A stretch of 64,000 bases of DNA from SVTX01 sp045542075 (GCA_045542075.1 JAZQKI010000023.1:1-64000), one strand, 5' to 3'. Positions 43,518 to 52,337 are shown, counted from the first letter of the stretch. Translations and numbers: made by a program. The notes: generated from the sequence alone by a model not told the origin.

Positions 43518-44669
43518 ATGAACATCAAGCTTCTGAATAAAATCGCAAAGGTCGGCACAAGCAGACTTCCCGCCGACAAATACAATATAGGCGAAGGTGT
43601 TGAAGCCCCCGTGGGTATTATGGTACGCTCGGCGGCTATGCACGACTATGAATTTAATCCCGAGCTGCTCGCGATAGCAAGAGCGGGCGCGGGCGTAAAT
43701 AACATCCCCCTTGACAGGTGCACAAACAACGGCATCGTGGTATTTAACACACCCGGTGCGAACGCAAACGGAGTCAAGGAGCTGGTTATCTGCGGTCTTA
43801 TGCTCGCGGCTCGTGACGTTGCGGGCGGAATTGAATGGGCAAAGACATTGACCGCCGACGTCGCAAAGACGGTCGAGAAGGGCAAGAGTCAGTTTGCGGG
43901 CACGGAGGTGCTTGGCAAAACCCTCGGAATTATCGGTCTCGGCGCGATTGGCGGACTTGTGGCTAACACCGCCGTCCATCTCGGCATGGACGTTGTCGGA
44001 TGCGATCCCTACCTCTCGGTCGAGGGTGCGTGGAATCTGAACCACCACGTCCGCAAAGGCGCAACGTATGAGACAATTTACACCGAGTCGGACTTTATAA
44101 CCCTTCACGTTCCCTCCACCCCTCAGACAAAGGGAATGATAAACAAGGAAACCATCGCGCTTATGAAGGATGGTGTAAAGATCCTTAATTTCGCGCGTGC
44201 GGATCTCGTAAATGCTGACGATCTGAAGGGGGCGCTCGCAAGCGGCAAGGTCTCCGCGTACGTCACCGACTTCCCCACCGAGGACGTCCTTGGCGTTAAG
44301 GGTGTTGTTGCTATTCCCCACCTCGGCGCGTCAACCGAGGAGTCCGAGGACAACTGCGCAGTTATGGCGGCTCTCCAGCTTGACGATTATCTTACAAACG
44401 GAAACATCAAAAACAGCGTCAATTTCCCTGCAGTCTCAATGCCCCGAAGCACAGACTACCGCATCTGTGTGCTCCACAAGAACATTCCCGCAATGCTCTC
44501 GACCATCACCGCCGCTTTCTCGGAGTGTAAGATAAATATTGAAAATATGACCAACAAGTCTCGAGGAGACGCAGCATATACTATTCTTGACATCGTCGGC
44601 TGCGCAAGCGACGATATTATCGCAAAGCTTAACTCTACCGAAGGAATCATTCGAGTAAGAGTAATCTGA
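43518..44669 (+). CDS. serA: D-3-phosphoglycerate dehydrogenase
   Basis: A 383-residue NAD enzyme making 3-phosphohydroxypyruvate, the first serine-synthesis step. Seen: a Rossmann segment LGIIGLGAIGGLVANTAVHLGM, NFARADLVN, the His of IPHLGASTEESEDNC (catalytic His-Glu relay), and a C-terminal ACT domain (about 310-383) that usually senses serine. It is the short ACT-type form. GAAAGGA marks this ATG; the frame runs 12 codons further upstream without an RBS. A small AGCCTTTCCCC repeat lies in the serC-serA gap. Confidence 0.94.
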   Translation: MNIKLLNKIAKVGTSRLPADKYNIGEGVEAPVGIMVRSAAMHDYEFNPELLAIARAGAGVNNIPLDRCTNNGIVVFNTPGANANGVKELVICGLMLAARDVAGGIEWAKTLTADVAKTVEKGKSQFAGTEVLGKTLGIIGLGAIGGLVANTAVHLGMDVVGCDPYLSVEGAWNLNHHVRKGATYETIYTESDFITLHVPSTPQTKGMINKETIALMKDGVKILNFARADLVNADDLKGALASGKVSAYVTDFPTEDVLGVKGVVAIPHLGASTEESEDNCAVMAALQLDDYLTNGNIKNSVNFPAVSMPRSTDYRICVLHKNIPAMLSTITAAFSECKINIENMTNKSRGDAAYTILDIVGCASDDIIAKLNSTEGIIRVRVI

Positions 44670-44686
44670 TTTTTTGTGAGGTAAAT

Positions 44687-45415
44687 ATGAAGGTTATCGT
44701 AGTAAAGAACTACACCGAAATGTCGAAGAAGGCGGCAGAAATGCTTGCCTCAGTTATCAAAAACAAGCCTGATTGCGTGCTTGGACTCGCAACGGGCAGC
44801 ACCCCCGAGGGACTGTATGCAAATCTCGTGGAGCTTTACAAAAACGGCGTGCTTGATTTTTCAAAAGTAAGCTCGGTAAATCTTGACGAATACTATCCGA
44901 TCTCCCCCGACAATGACCAGAGCTATCGCTATTTTATGAATTATCACTTGTTTGATCACGTCAATATTGATAAAAAGAACACTCACGTCCCCAATGGAAT
45001 GGCAGACGACGCAGAAGCAGCCTGCAAGGCTCATGAGGACACGATAGATAGGCTCGGCGGAATGGATATCCAGGTGCTCGGCATCGGTCAGAACGGACAT
45101 ATCGGCTTTAACGAGCCGACAGATAACCCCGTCCCCTTCACTCACGTGGAAAAGCTGACGGAAAGCACCATAAAGGCAAACGCGAGATTTTTCGAGTCCG
45201 AGGCCGACGTTCCCACGCACTCTCTGACGATGGGAATACAGAGCATACTCAAGGCTCGCAGCATAGTGGTTCTTGCCTCGGGAAGCTCCAAGGCAAAAGC
45301 CATACACGCGATGCTTATGGAGGATCCCTCTCCCCGTTGCCCCGCGTCTCTCCTTCACTCGCACCCCGACGTGACAGTCATCTGCGACGAGGATGCGTAT
45401 AGTCTCTGTAAATGA
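44687..45415 (+). CDS. nagB: Glucosamine-6-phosphate deaminase
   Basis: A 242-residue isomerase-deaminase that turns glucosamine-6-P into fructose-6-P and ammonia. Signatures: LGLATGSTPEGLY, VNLDEYY (catalytic Asp/Glu), GIGQNGHIGFNEP (active-site His) and LASGSSKAKAI. It starts 17 nt after serA (TGAGGTAAAT before the ATG), so it probably shares the serine transcript, an unusual partnership. nagA is not adjacent. Confidence 0.95.
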   Translation: MKVIVVKNYTEMSKKAAEMLASVIKNKPDCVLGLATGSTPEGLYANLVELYKNGVLDFSKVSSVNLDEYYPISPDNDQSYRYFMNYHLFDHVNIDKKNTHVPNGMADDAEAACKAHEDTIDRLGGMDIQVLGIGQNGHIGFNEPTDNPVPFTHVEKLTESTIKANARFFESEADVPTHSLTMGIQSILKARSIVVLASGSSKAKAIHAMLMEDPSPRCPASLLHSHPDVTVICDEDAYSLCK

Positions 45416-45420
45416 TATTG

Positions 45421-45455
45421 AAAACGGCATTTGCGCTTGCAATTGCCGTTTTTTG
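45421..45455 (+). terminator. Terminator after nagB
   Basis: Stem AAAACGGCA/TGCCGTTTT with inner TTGC/GCAA pairs, then a T-run. Confidence 0.92.
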
Positions 45456-45506
45456 TTCGCCCACGGGATAGCCTTTCCCCACTAAACAATCAAATTCTTT
45501 TGAATA

Positions 45507-45535
45507 TTGACACATCTCTCGAAAAGTGCTATAAT
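45507..45535 (+). promoter_or_regulatory. Promoter of trkH-trkA
   Basis: TTGACA (45507-45512), 17 bp, TATAAT (45530-45535). The short leader has no room for a c-di-AMP (ydaO) riboswitch. Confidence 0.92.
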
Positions 45536-45567
45536 ATACCTATAAATTTTCAAAGGAGGGCTTGAAT

Positions 45568-46929
45568 ATGAAGACGAGAGGCAAATTTTCTCTGTCAACG
45601 GCGCAGATAATTCTGTTCAGCTTTATTATTGCCGTCCTTGTTGGAAGTCTTCTGCTGTGGCTGCCGATAAGCTCGGCTGACGGCAAGAGCGTGCCTTATA
45701 TAGATGCCCTATTCACCGCCACCACGGCAACCTGCGTAACGGGGCTTGTCACTCTGCCAACCGTCAGCACCTGGAGTGTTTTCGGTCAGATAGTAATTCT
45801 CTTACTGATACAGATAGGCGGTCTTGGAGTCATAACCGTTATGTCGGGCTTTATGCTTGCCCTTCATCGCAAGATGGGGCTTGGCGACAGGCTTCTCATT
45901 CAGGACGCGTTCAACCTGAACACGCTCTCCGGCCTTACATCGTTTATAAAAAAGGTCATAATCGGCACGTTTATCGTCGAGGGCGTTGGCGCCCTGCTTT
46001 ATATGACAGTATTTATACCCGACTTCGGCGCAAAGGGTATCTGGATATCAATTTTCAATTCCGTTTCCGCCTTCTGCAACGCGGGAATCGATATAATAGC
46101 AACGGACAGCCTCTGCTCCTACGCCACCAATCCCATAACAAACATAGTCACTTGCTTGCTTATAGTTCTCGGCGGTATAGGCTATATCGTGTGGTGGGAT
46201 CTCGCGAGAGTGCTTCCCGAGTTCAGAAAAAAAGGTCTCAAATTCCTGCGCTCGCTCACGCTGCACAGCAAGATCGCAATATGCGCGACCTTGATTCTGA
46301 TATTTGCGGGCGGAGCGTTGATATTTGCCTTTGAATACAATAACCCCGCAACCATCGGGGATATGTCTTTGTTTGATAAGATACAGATCAGCCTTTTCCA
46401 ATCCGTTACTACGAGGACCGCAGGCTTTGCGTCCCTTCCGCAGGAAAATCTGACCAACGCCTCGTCAATTGTTTGCCTTGTGCTTATGTTTATAGGCGGA
46501 TCTCCCGTGGGAACCGCGGGCGGTATAAAGACCGTCACCGTCGCCGTACTTTTCGCCTCTGCATACTCAACGGTTCTCGGCAAGGAGGAGGTATCTCTCT
46601 TCGGACGGAATATCTCACGAGAGGCTTTAAGAAAATCCGTCGCTGTCCTTGGCGCATCGTTTTCAATAATGCTTATCGCGACCCTTGCCCTGTCGGCTTG
46701 CACGGATGCCTCGGTAATAGACGTTCTTTATGAAACTGTAAGCGCTACGGCAACCGTCGGACTTACCCGAGGAATAACCTCAACTCTCAACGTTGCAGGT
46801 AAGATGATAATTATTTTTACTATGTATCTCGGACGTGTGGGCCCTATATCTCTCGCGTTTGCGTTAAATGTTAAGAAAAGAAGCCAGAACATAATAAAAA
46901 ATCCCTCTGAGGACATCAGCGTGGGATAA
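45568..46929 (+). CDS. trkH: TrkH/KtrB family potassium uptake channel subunit
   Basis: A 453-residue membrane protein with four pseudo-repeated M1-P-M2 units. The filter-type glycines appear in TTATCVTGLVT, NSVSAFCNAGID, SVTTRTAGFAS and SATATVGLTRG. At this length, and paired with a single-copy TrkA subunit, it resembles the Ktr system more than E. coli TrkH. GGAGGG fits this ATG; a TTG six bases upstream is not needed. The regulatory gene follows after 15 nt. Confidence 0.94.
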   Translation: MKTRGKFSLSTAQIILFSFIIAVLVGSLLLWLPISSADGKSVPYIDALFTATTATCVTGLVTLPTVSTWSVFGQIVILLLIQIGGLGVITVMSGFMLALHRKMGLGDRLLIQDAFNLNTLSGLTSFIKKVIIGTFIVEGVGALLYMTVFIPDFGAKGIWISIFNSVSAFCNAGIDIIATDSLCSYATNPITNIVTCLLIVLGGIGYIVWWDLARVLPEFRKKGLKFLRSLTLHSKIAICATLILIFAGGALIFAFEYNNPATIGDMSLFDKIQISLFQSVTTRTAGFASLPQENLTNASSIVCLVLMFIGGSPVGTAGGIKTVTVAVLFASAYSTVLGKEEVSLFGRNISREALRKSVAVLGASFSIMLIATLALSACTDASVIDVLYETVSATATVGLTRGITSTLNVAGKMIIIFTMYLGRVGPISLAFALNVKKRSQNIIKNPSEDISVG

Positions 46930-46944
46930 AGAAAGGATGTTTTT

Positions 46945-47595
46945 ATGAGTATAAATCAGACTTATGCAGTATTTGGTCTTGGCAGGTACGGCTTGGCCGT
47001 TGCCAAGGAGCTTGTAGGCAGCGGCGCAGAGGTGCTTGCTGTCGATATTGATGAGAGCATAGTCAATATAGCGGCAGCGCAGATCCCCGTCTGCAAATGC
47101 GCCGACGTCACTGACCCCGAGGTGCTTTCCCGCCTTGGAATAGGAAATGTGGACACCATCATTATCGCTATGGCGGAAAATCTTGAGGCAAGCGTGCTCA
47201 CGACCATGCTTTGTAAGGAGGCAGGAGTTAAGACCGTTATCGCCAAGTGCGCCAACGAAACGCACAAAAAGATCCTTTTGCGCGTGGGTGCGGATAAGGT
47301 CGTATTCCCCGAGAGCGAGTCGGGAGCAAGACTTGCGAAGAACCTGCTCTCGTCCGGCTTTGTCGATATGATAGAGCTTGCGAGAAACGTGTCCATGATA
47401 GAGCTTGACGTCAAGGAAGAATGGGTGGGTAAAAATCTGCTTGAGCTTAACCTCAGAAAGAAATATTCTATAAACATCGTAGCGATCCGCTCGCGTGACA
47501 GCGTGCGCATCGAGATAAATCCCGAAATTCCCCTTGAGGCAGACGAAAAGCTTATCGTTATCGCGAACACGTCAAAGCTGAGTAAGTTGAAGTAA
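46945..47595 (+). CDS. trkA: TrkA/KtrA family potassium channel regulator
   Basis: 216 residues: RCK-N Rossmann domain (VFGLGRYGLAVAKEL with GxGxxG at about 11-16; VDIDE at strand 2 end) and an RCK-C domain from about residue 140. It forms the cytosolic gating ring that opens TrkH with ATP and, in many Firmicutes, closes with c-di-AMP through RCK-C. AAAGGATG precedes the ATG. It is the second gene of the potassium operon. Confidence 0.94.
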   Translation: MSINQTYAVFGLGRYGLAVAKELVGSGAEVLAVDIDESIVNIAAAQIPVCKCADVTDPEVLSRLGIGNVDTIIIAMAENLEASVLTTMLCKEAGVKTVIAKCANETHKKILLRVGADKVVFPESESGARLAKNLLSSGFVDMIELARNVSMIELDVKEEWVGKNLLELNLRKKYSINIVAIRSRDSVRIEINPEIPLEADEKLIVIANTSKLSKLK

Positions 47596-47597
47596 TA

Positions 47598-47629
47598 AAA
47601 ACGGCATTTGCTTTTGCAAATGCCGTTTT
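47598..47629. terminator. Bidirectional terminator after trkA
   Basis: Perfect 14-bp stem AAAACGGCATTTGC/GCAAATGCCGTTTT; it also overlaps the stop codon of the convergent thioesterase gene. Confidence 0.93.
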
Positions 47630-48359
47630 ATATTTTTGAAAGCTTAACAATCGCCTCAAGGCATGTCTCGCCTGCAGAATTTGTTGTCTTAAGCTCAAAA
47701 AATCCGTCCTCGCGCAGACCTCTGTTGACCGTCAATGTAGCGCCAAGCGGCGCTTCCTTGAGATATGACAGCGACATTTCCGACACATATTTTTCCTGCA
47801 TGTCGGGCAAAAAGTCGCAAAGCATATCGGGGTAATTTGTGTTATTCATGTGCATATTGTAGTCTATGTCCGAGTAGAAAATTGTCCTCTCTCCGACTTT
47901 TTCAAGCACCTCGCCCTTGCCTATTCTCGCTCTCGGGGGCAAAATCGCCGCATCTATCGGCTCGTCGTAGGGGAAATTATCCCTTTGCAGGCGGTCCGCC
48001 TTTACGAGAGCCTTATTGTGTATATCAACAAGCGCCCACGTGCTTGAGGCACGCGCCACTATCTCGCCGTCAGCTCTCATCTCAAAAAATCTCAAAAACG
48101 AGTAGCCCTTTGCCTCCTTGCACCACGTGCTGACCTCTATTTTCTTATATGCGGTCACAGGTTTTATTATCTTCATTGAAAGCTGGCTCAGAATAAATCC
48201 GACGCCCTCTTTGTCTCTCAGCTCGTCGAGCGGCATGCCAAACTCCGCGCACTGAATATTTGCAGTTTCCTGAAAATACATAAGTATCTTGCTCGTCCGC
48301 AGAACTCTGTTTGAGTCCGTGTCGTGCCATTTTGTCGTATATGTATGCGTAAATTTCAT
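47628..48359 (-). CDS. Acyl-ACP thioesterase (FatA/B-like)
   Basis: 243 residues, two hotdog halves. It begins FTHTYTTKWHDTDSNRVLRTSKILMYFQE, as acyl-ACP thioesterases do, and carries the catalytic Asn/His region SDIDYNMHMNNTNYPDML in the second half. It releases fatty acids from acyl carrier protein. The start is uncertain: a GTG at 48392 adds 11 residues but touches its own RBS, while this ATG has only a weak GAGAA. It is a lone gene; no fatty-acid synthesis genes are nearby. Confidence 0.87.
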   Translation of the reverse strand: MKFTHTYTTKWHDTDSNRVLRTSKILMYFQETANIQCAEFGMPLDELRDKEGVGFILSQLSMKIIKPVTAYKKIEVSTWCKEAKGYSFLRFFEMRADGEIVARASSTWALVDIHNKALVKADRLQRDNFPYDEPIDAAILPPRARIGKGEVLEKVGERTIFYSDIDYNMHMNNTNYPDMLCDFLPDMQEKYVSEMSLSYLKEAPLGATLTVNRGLREDGFFELKTTNSAGETCLEAIVKLSKI

Positions 48360-48458
48360 AATTTCTCGGAAAGCTTTTTCAAGCCATTCCACACCTCATC
48401 AAAATGTTTTCCTTCCCGTCTATCCGATTATAAACGGAACCTATGCCCTTTTATTCGG

Positions 48459-48513
48459 GAAGGTTTTTAGAAGGGGTGTGGGGAAACCTTTTCTCGAAAA
48501 AGGTTTCCCCACA
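48459..48513 (+). repeat. Dispersed hairpin repeat, copy 4
   Basis: AAGGTTTTTAGAAGGGGTG followed by 16-bp arms TGTGGGGAAACCTTTT/AAAAGGTTTCCCCACA (48477-48492 and 48498-48513). It lies 9 nt from the fba stop and may act as its terminator. Confidence 0.8.
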
Positions 48514-48521
48514 TATTCCCA

Positions 48522-49481
48522 TTAAAGTGTATTCGAAGATCCAAGAACGTTCTTGATCTTATGCTGAACCATCTTCTTAACTTCTTCTCTACCCACCTTG
48601 AGATACTCACGGGGATCAAATGCCTCGGGCTTATTTGTGAGCACGCGGCGGATACCTGCGGTCATAGCGAGACGGATATCGGAGTCGATATTGATCTTAC
48701 AAACAGCCATCTTAGCTGCGCGACGGAGCTGCTCCTCGGGGATACCAACTGCGTCGGGAAGCTTACCACCGATAGAATTTATCTCGGAAACGCATTCGTG
48801 AGCAACGCTGGACGCGCCGTGGAGAACGATCGGGAACTCGGGAAGACGCTTGCCGACCTCCTCAAGAATATCAAAGCGGAGCGGAGGGGGAACGAGAACG
48901 CCGTTCTCATTTCTCGTGCACTGCTTTGCGGTGAACTTGTACGCGCCGTGGGATGTACCGATAGAGATAGCGAGAGAGTCAACGCCCGTACGTGAAACGA
49001 ACTCCTCAACCTCCTCGGGACGAGTGTAAGAGGAATGCTCTGCGACAACGTCATCTTCAACACCCGCGAGAACGCCAAGCTCGCCCTCAACTACCGCGCC
49101 GTGAGCGTGAGCATACTCAACGACCTTCTTTGTGAGCGCGATGTTGTCCTCAAAGGAGTGGTGGGAGCCGTCGATCATAACGGATGTAAAGCCGCCGTCG
49201 ATACAGGACTTGCAGATCTCAAAGTCTGCGCCGTGGTCAAGGTGAAGCGCAAGGTCTATTCCGCTGTCCTTAACTGCCGCGTTTGCGAGAGCCATGAGGT
49301 ATTCGTGCTTTGCGTACTTGCGCGCGCCCGCAGATACCTGAAGGATAACGGGAGACTGCTCCTCAGCAGCCGCCTCGGTTATAGCCTGGATTATTTCCAT
49401 ATTGTTGATGTTGAATGCGCCTATCGCGTATCCGCCTGCGTAGGCCTTTTTGAACATTTCTTTAGTAGTTACGAGTGCCAT
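48522..49481 (-). CDS. fba: Class II fructose-1,6-bisphosphate aldolase
   Basis: A 319-residue zinc aldolase of glycolysis. Seen: IGAFNINNMEIIQAI, the metal and catalytic block LALHLDHGADFE, SVMIDGSHHSFEDNI, GTSHGAYKF, VLHGASSV and the phosphate-binding INIDSDIRLAM. Codon use is strongly biased (GAG, CTT, AAG), as for an abundant enzyme. It is a single gene with its own promoter, bounded by the copy 4 hairpin. Confidence 0.96.
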   Translation of the reverse strand: MALVTTKEMFKKAYAGGYAIGAFNINNMEIIQAITEAAAEEQSPVILQVSAGARKYAKHEYLMALANAAVKDSGIDLALHLDHGADFEICKSCIDGGFTSVMIDGSHHSFEDNIALTKKVVEYAHAHGAVVEGELGVLAGVEDDVVAEHSSYTRPEEVEEFVSRTGVDSLAISIGTSHGAYKFTAKQCTRNENGVLVPPPLRFDILEEVGKRLPEFPIVLHGASSVAHECVSEINSIGGKLPDAVGIPEEQLRRAAKMAVCKINIDSDIRLAMTAGIRRVLTNKPEAFDPREYLKVGREEVKKMVQHKIKNVLGSSNTL

Positions 49482-49521
49482 ACTAAAATTCCTTTCAAAA
49501 GAATAAGTTTTTTAACAATTT

Positions 49522-49550
49522 ATTTTATCACATCTTTTGAAAAAAATCAA
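49522..49550 (-). promoter_or_regulatory. Promoter of fba
   Basis: Reverse strand: TTGATT (49545-49550), 17 bp, TAAAAT (49522-49527). Confidence 0.75.
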
Positions 49551-49584
49551 GTACTCTTTTCAGTTTTCTTTGTTTCCGAACAAA

Positions 49585-50079
49585 TTAAAATGTCTTGTTT
49601 TTTCCGTTTTCCTGCGCTATATCCGACACCGCTCGGCCCTCATCCTGCAAAGCAGCCGCAGGGGACGCAAGCTCCGCCCGATCCGGTGCTTGCGCAGCGG
49701 ACGTCTGCAATGGCGATGTATGAGCCACGCCCGCAAGATTGAGACTGACCGCGATCGCGTTATCCACCTCGCTCATTTTAGCGGGGCTGAGATGCCCCGC
49801 CTTTTCCTTGAGTCGGCGCTTGTCGAGAGTCCGTATCTGTTCAAGCAGTATGACGGAGTCCTTTATAAGTCCCGTAGCCTCCGCGTATATGTCGATATGT
49901 GTGGGGAGCTTTGCCTTGCCTGTTTTTGATGTAATTGCGGCGGCAATCACCGTTGGGCTGTATTTGTTGCCTACGTCGTTTTGAATTATCAGAACGGGGC
50001 GGAGTCCACCCTGCTCGGAGCCTATAACGGGGCTCAGATCGGCGTAAAATATGTCCCCTCTTTTTATGCTCGGTATCAT
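49585..50079 (-). CDS. MazF/PemK family endoribonuclease toxin
   Basis: 164 residues. The first 115 are a complete MazF/NdoA-type fold: IKRGDIFYADLSPVIGSEQGGLRPVLIIQNDVGN with the catalytic Arg27, the AAITSKTGKAKLPTHI strand pair, and SVILLEQIRTLDKRRL. Such enzymes cut mRNA at short motifs. Oddities: no MazE-type antitoxin ORF is visible next to it, and a 45-residue Ala/Ser/Gln-rich tail follows the fold. AGAAGGAAG precedes the ATG. The antitoxin may be elsewhere, or the gene may be a solitary housekeeping RNase. Confidence 0.9.
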   Translation of the reverse strand: MIPSIKRGDIFYADLSPVIGSEQGGLRPVLIIQNDVGNKYSPTVIAAAITSKTGKAKLPTHIDIYAEATGLIKDSVILLEQIRTLDKRRLKEKAGHLSPAKMSEVDNAIAVSLNLAGVAHTSPLQTSAAQAPDRAELASPAAALQDEGRAVSDIAQENGKNKTF

Positions 50080-50190
50080 TTTCTCGCTTCCTTCTTTCAG
50101 AATTTGTATTTTGATTTTTGACTCAAATACATACCCTTAAACAAAAAACGGAAAATTTTGTTTTGCTTAAAAGCTTGCAAGCTGCGCAAA

Positions 50191-50970
50191 CTAAAAATAT
50201 CCCTTACGGAACACACGCGGAAGAAATATCGGAAACAGTGAAAGAAGCCCTGCTGCCGTTTCAAAACAAAGCAAAGCGGCAAGCAGCTTTCGAAAGAAAC
50301 CGCCCTTTTGGCTTTGCGGCGGACCTGTGTCGGACGGATACTCTGACACGGACTCTGTATTTTCGGCAATCTCCTCCGTGGGTCGTTCCGCGGAGGGATG
50401 ACTCTGCTCCGATGATGAAGGCGACTCTGTCGGATGTTCGACAAAGCTATCTGTGGGTAGCTCCGACAAGTCCGGGTCAATGCGCAAGCCTGAAAGTAGA
50501 ATGTTTTGAGATAATATCCTGTTATCCTCAAAATATACAGCCGAAGACTTTGTGGGCAGAGACAATATAAACTCGATTTCTCCGTCATAACCATCGAGCG
50601 GCAAAAAGCACAAGGTCGCGATCCTGCCGCCGATCTCCGAATTTTCCTCGCCCCAGAGCAGCAGTCGAATTCTGCCCTCTCCGAGCGAGCAATCAAATTC
50701 AAGAGATTTCAGCGCATCCCCGCGCTCACATGAGCAGATCATTGTTTTTGCGGGGTCGTAGGTTATGTCAAGCTCCAAGCCGCAAAGCATGGATCCTTGC
50801 GGTGAAAACATTATTTTCAATATAAAAATGCCCGAGCTATCATCCATTGCGCCCTCAAGATAAATTCGCGGCTGTATGTCCTGCGCGCGGATACAGATCA
50901 GTCGCGAGGATATAAGAATAGGTAAAATCAGCGCAAAAAGAAAAAAGACGGCTTTTTTGCATTTGCTCAC
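50191..50970 (-). CDS. Cohesin-like exported protein with C-terminal membrane anchor
   Basis: 259 residues. The signal segment is about 8-28. The globular part has the beta pattern of the cohesin/CBM-like fold (FSPQGSMLCGLELDITYDPA, RIRLLLWGEE, GGRIATLCFLPL). A Pro/Ser/Glu-rich linker follows (about 175-225), then a C-terminal transmembrane helix and short basic tail. The start is a GTG, chosen because AAGGAGG lies 5 nt upstream; the longer ATG-starting frames lack an RBS. Without dockerin proteins in view, a role in surface display is inference. Confidence 0.72.
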   Translation of the reverse strand: MSKCKKAVFFLFALILPILISSRLICIRAQDIQPRIYLEGAMDDSSGIFILKIMFSPQGSMLCGLELDITYDPAKTMICSCERGDALKSLEFDCSLGEGRIRLLLWGEENSEIGGRIATLCFLPLDGYDGEIEFILSLPTKSSAVYFEDNRILSQNILLSGLRIDPDLSELPTDSFVEHPTESPSSSEQSHPSAERPTEEIAENTESVSEYPSDTGPPQSQKGGFFRKLLAALLCFETAAGLLSLFPIFLPRVFRKGYF

Positions 50971-51110
50971 GGCGTCCTCCTTTTTTGTGTGAAGCATTGA
51001 TGATAAAATATATTTTTTACGTCGCGAGCTTATGCGGATATTTTTCGGACTTCGGGGCAAACTAAAATTGGGGACTTCCCTATTAAAGCATAAATTTATT
51101 GGAGATAAAT

Positions 51111-51401
51111 ATGAAAAACAAGACATCAACATTTATCGCGCTTGTATTGGCATGTGTCCTTTGTTCCTTCTGTCTTTCTTCCTGCGGAGGAAACAACACA
51201 GACGGAAACAACGAAAAGGACTCAACACCCAATTCCACAGAAAAAGCGCCGACATCTCCTTCCGAGATAATGTCAGAGGTAGTTGACGATATAACTCCCG
51301 ATCCCAAGAACGGCAGAACGGTCGACGAGAACTCTGACGAATACACTGCCGACGAAAAGGACGGCCACGGCTTTATGTCGGACATGTTTGGCGGAAAATA
51401 A
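51111..51401 (+). CDS. Small acidic lipoprotein
   Basis: 96 residues. A signal peptide with lipobox CLSSC (Cys25) is followed by a low-complexity Asn/Ser/Thr/Glu/Asp-rich tail with no fold I can see. It ends GHGFMSDMFGGK. GGAG precedes the ATG. It is divergent from the cohesin-like membrane protein and may belong to the same surface system, but that is only positional. Confidence 0.7.
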   Translation: MKNKTSTFIALVLACVLCSFCLSSCGGNNTDGNNEKDSTPNSTEKAPTSPSEIMSEVVDDITPDPKNGRTVDENSDEYTADEKDGHGFMSDMFGGK

Positions 51402-51407
51402 GTTTTA

Positions 51408-51432
51408 GGGGCTGATCTCAGCCCCTTTTTTA
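51408..51432 (+). terminator. Terminator after the small lipoprotein
   Basis: Stem GGGGCTGA/TCAGCCCC then six or so T residues. Confidence 0.88.
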
Positions 51433-51462
51433 TAAAAGAGCGACAGGCAAATTGCCTGTCGC
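51433..51462 (-). terminator. Terminator after the SDR gene
   Basis: Stem GCGACAGGCAA/TTGCCTGTCGC; T-rich on the reverse strand. Confidence 0.8.
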
Positions 51463-51474
51463 AAAGCTTTTTTA

Positions 51475-52239
51475 TTAAAGAGTTGAACCAAAGTCGGTGA
51501 CAATTGTCTGTCCCGTAATTGCTCTTGACTCGTCGGATGCGAAGAACAAAAGCATATTTGCCACGTCGTCAGGCATGCAGGGCTGTACCTTGAGGTCGTT
51601 GTGCTTCATCATCTGTCCAAAGATGTTCATATCCATATTGGCAGGGCTCATTCCCGCAACCATAGGAGTCACGATGGTGCCGGGACAAAGCGCGTTACAA
51701 CGCACGTTTGTTCCTACAAAGCGGAGCGCGGTATGACGTGTAAGTCCGATAACCGCCGCCTTGGACGCAACGTATGCCGCGCCGCCGCAGCCCATAACAC
51801 CCGCAACAGACGCCACGTTAACGATAGAGCCATAACCCGTCTTTGCCATCTCTGCGGTTATCTCTCGCATCATACACATAGTTCCCTTTGTGTTGATGTC
51901 AATAACGCGGTTCATATCCTCATCGGTGAAGCTGTCGATAGCCTTAAGTCCCTCGTCAAGAACGCCCGCGTTGTTGATAAGAATATCAACCTTGCCAAAT
52001 GCCTTGAGTGTTTCGTCAAGCACCTTTTTTGCGTCCTCTGCCTTGGAGATGTCGCTGACAACGGGGAGAACCTCGCCACCTGCCGCGCGTATTTTCTCCG
52101 CAACCTCAAGCAGAGGTGCTTCGCGGCGTGCGGTGATGACCACCTTTGCGCCCTCCGCGGCAAACTTTACCGCAGTTGCCGCTCCTACACCGGAGTTTCC
52201 GCCGGTAATAATTGCTACTTTTCCATTCAAACGGTTCAT
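51475..52239 (-). CDS. Short-chain dehydrogenase/reductase
   Basis: 254 residues, classical SDR. Cofactor loop TGGNSGVGAA (13-22), an Arg after strand 2 (TARRE) favouring NADPH, NNAG, the catalytic Ser in VNVASVAGVMG, and YVASKAAV (Tyr-x3-Lys). The fit is to 3-oxoacyl-ACP reductase-like or sugar/steroid alcohol dehydrogenases; the substrate is unknown. It is a lone gene with its own promoter and terminator. Confidence 0.9.
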   Translation of the reverse strand: MNRLNGKVAIITGGNSGVGAATAVKFAAEGAKVVITARREAPLLEVAEKIRAAGGEVLPVVSDISKAEDAKKVLDETLKAFGKVDILINNAGVLDEGLKAIDSFTDEDMNRVIDINTKGTMCMMREITAEMAKTGYGSIVNVASVAGVMGCGGAAYVASKAAVIGLTRHTALRFVGTNVRCNALCPGTIVTPMVAGMSPANMDMNIFGQMMKHNDLKVQPCMPDDVANMLLFFASDESRAITGQTIVTDFGSTL

Positions 52240-52273
52240 AATTATTATCCTCCTAAATTTTTTCGTTATATAT

Positions 52274-52302
52274 ATTATAACATAAAATCAAAATAAATAC
52301 AA
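52274..52302 (-). promoter_or_regulatory. Promoter of the SDR gene
   Basis: Reverse strand: TTGTAT (52297-52302), 17 bp, TATAAT (52274-52279). Confidence 0.7.
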
Positions 52303-52309
52303 GGGGTTA

Positions 52310-52337
52310 AAAAAGCGGGAAATAAATCCCGCTTTTT
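52310..52337. terminator. Terminator of the radical SAM gene
   Basis: Perfect stem AAAAAGCGGGA/TCCCGCTTTTT with 6-nt loop; it can work both ways. Confidence 0.88.
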
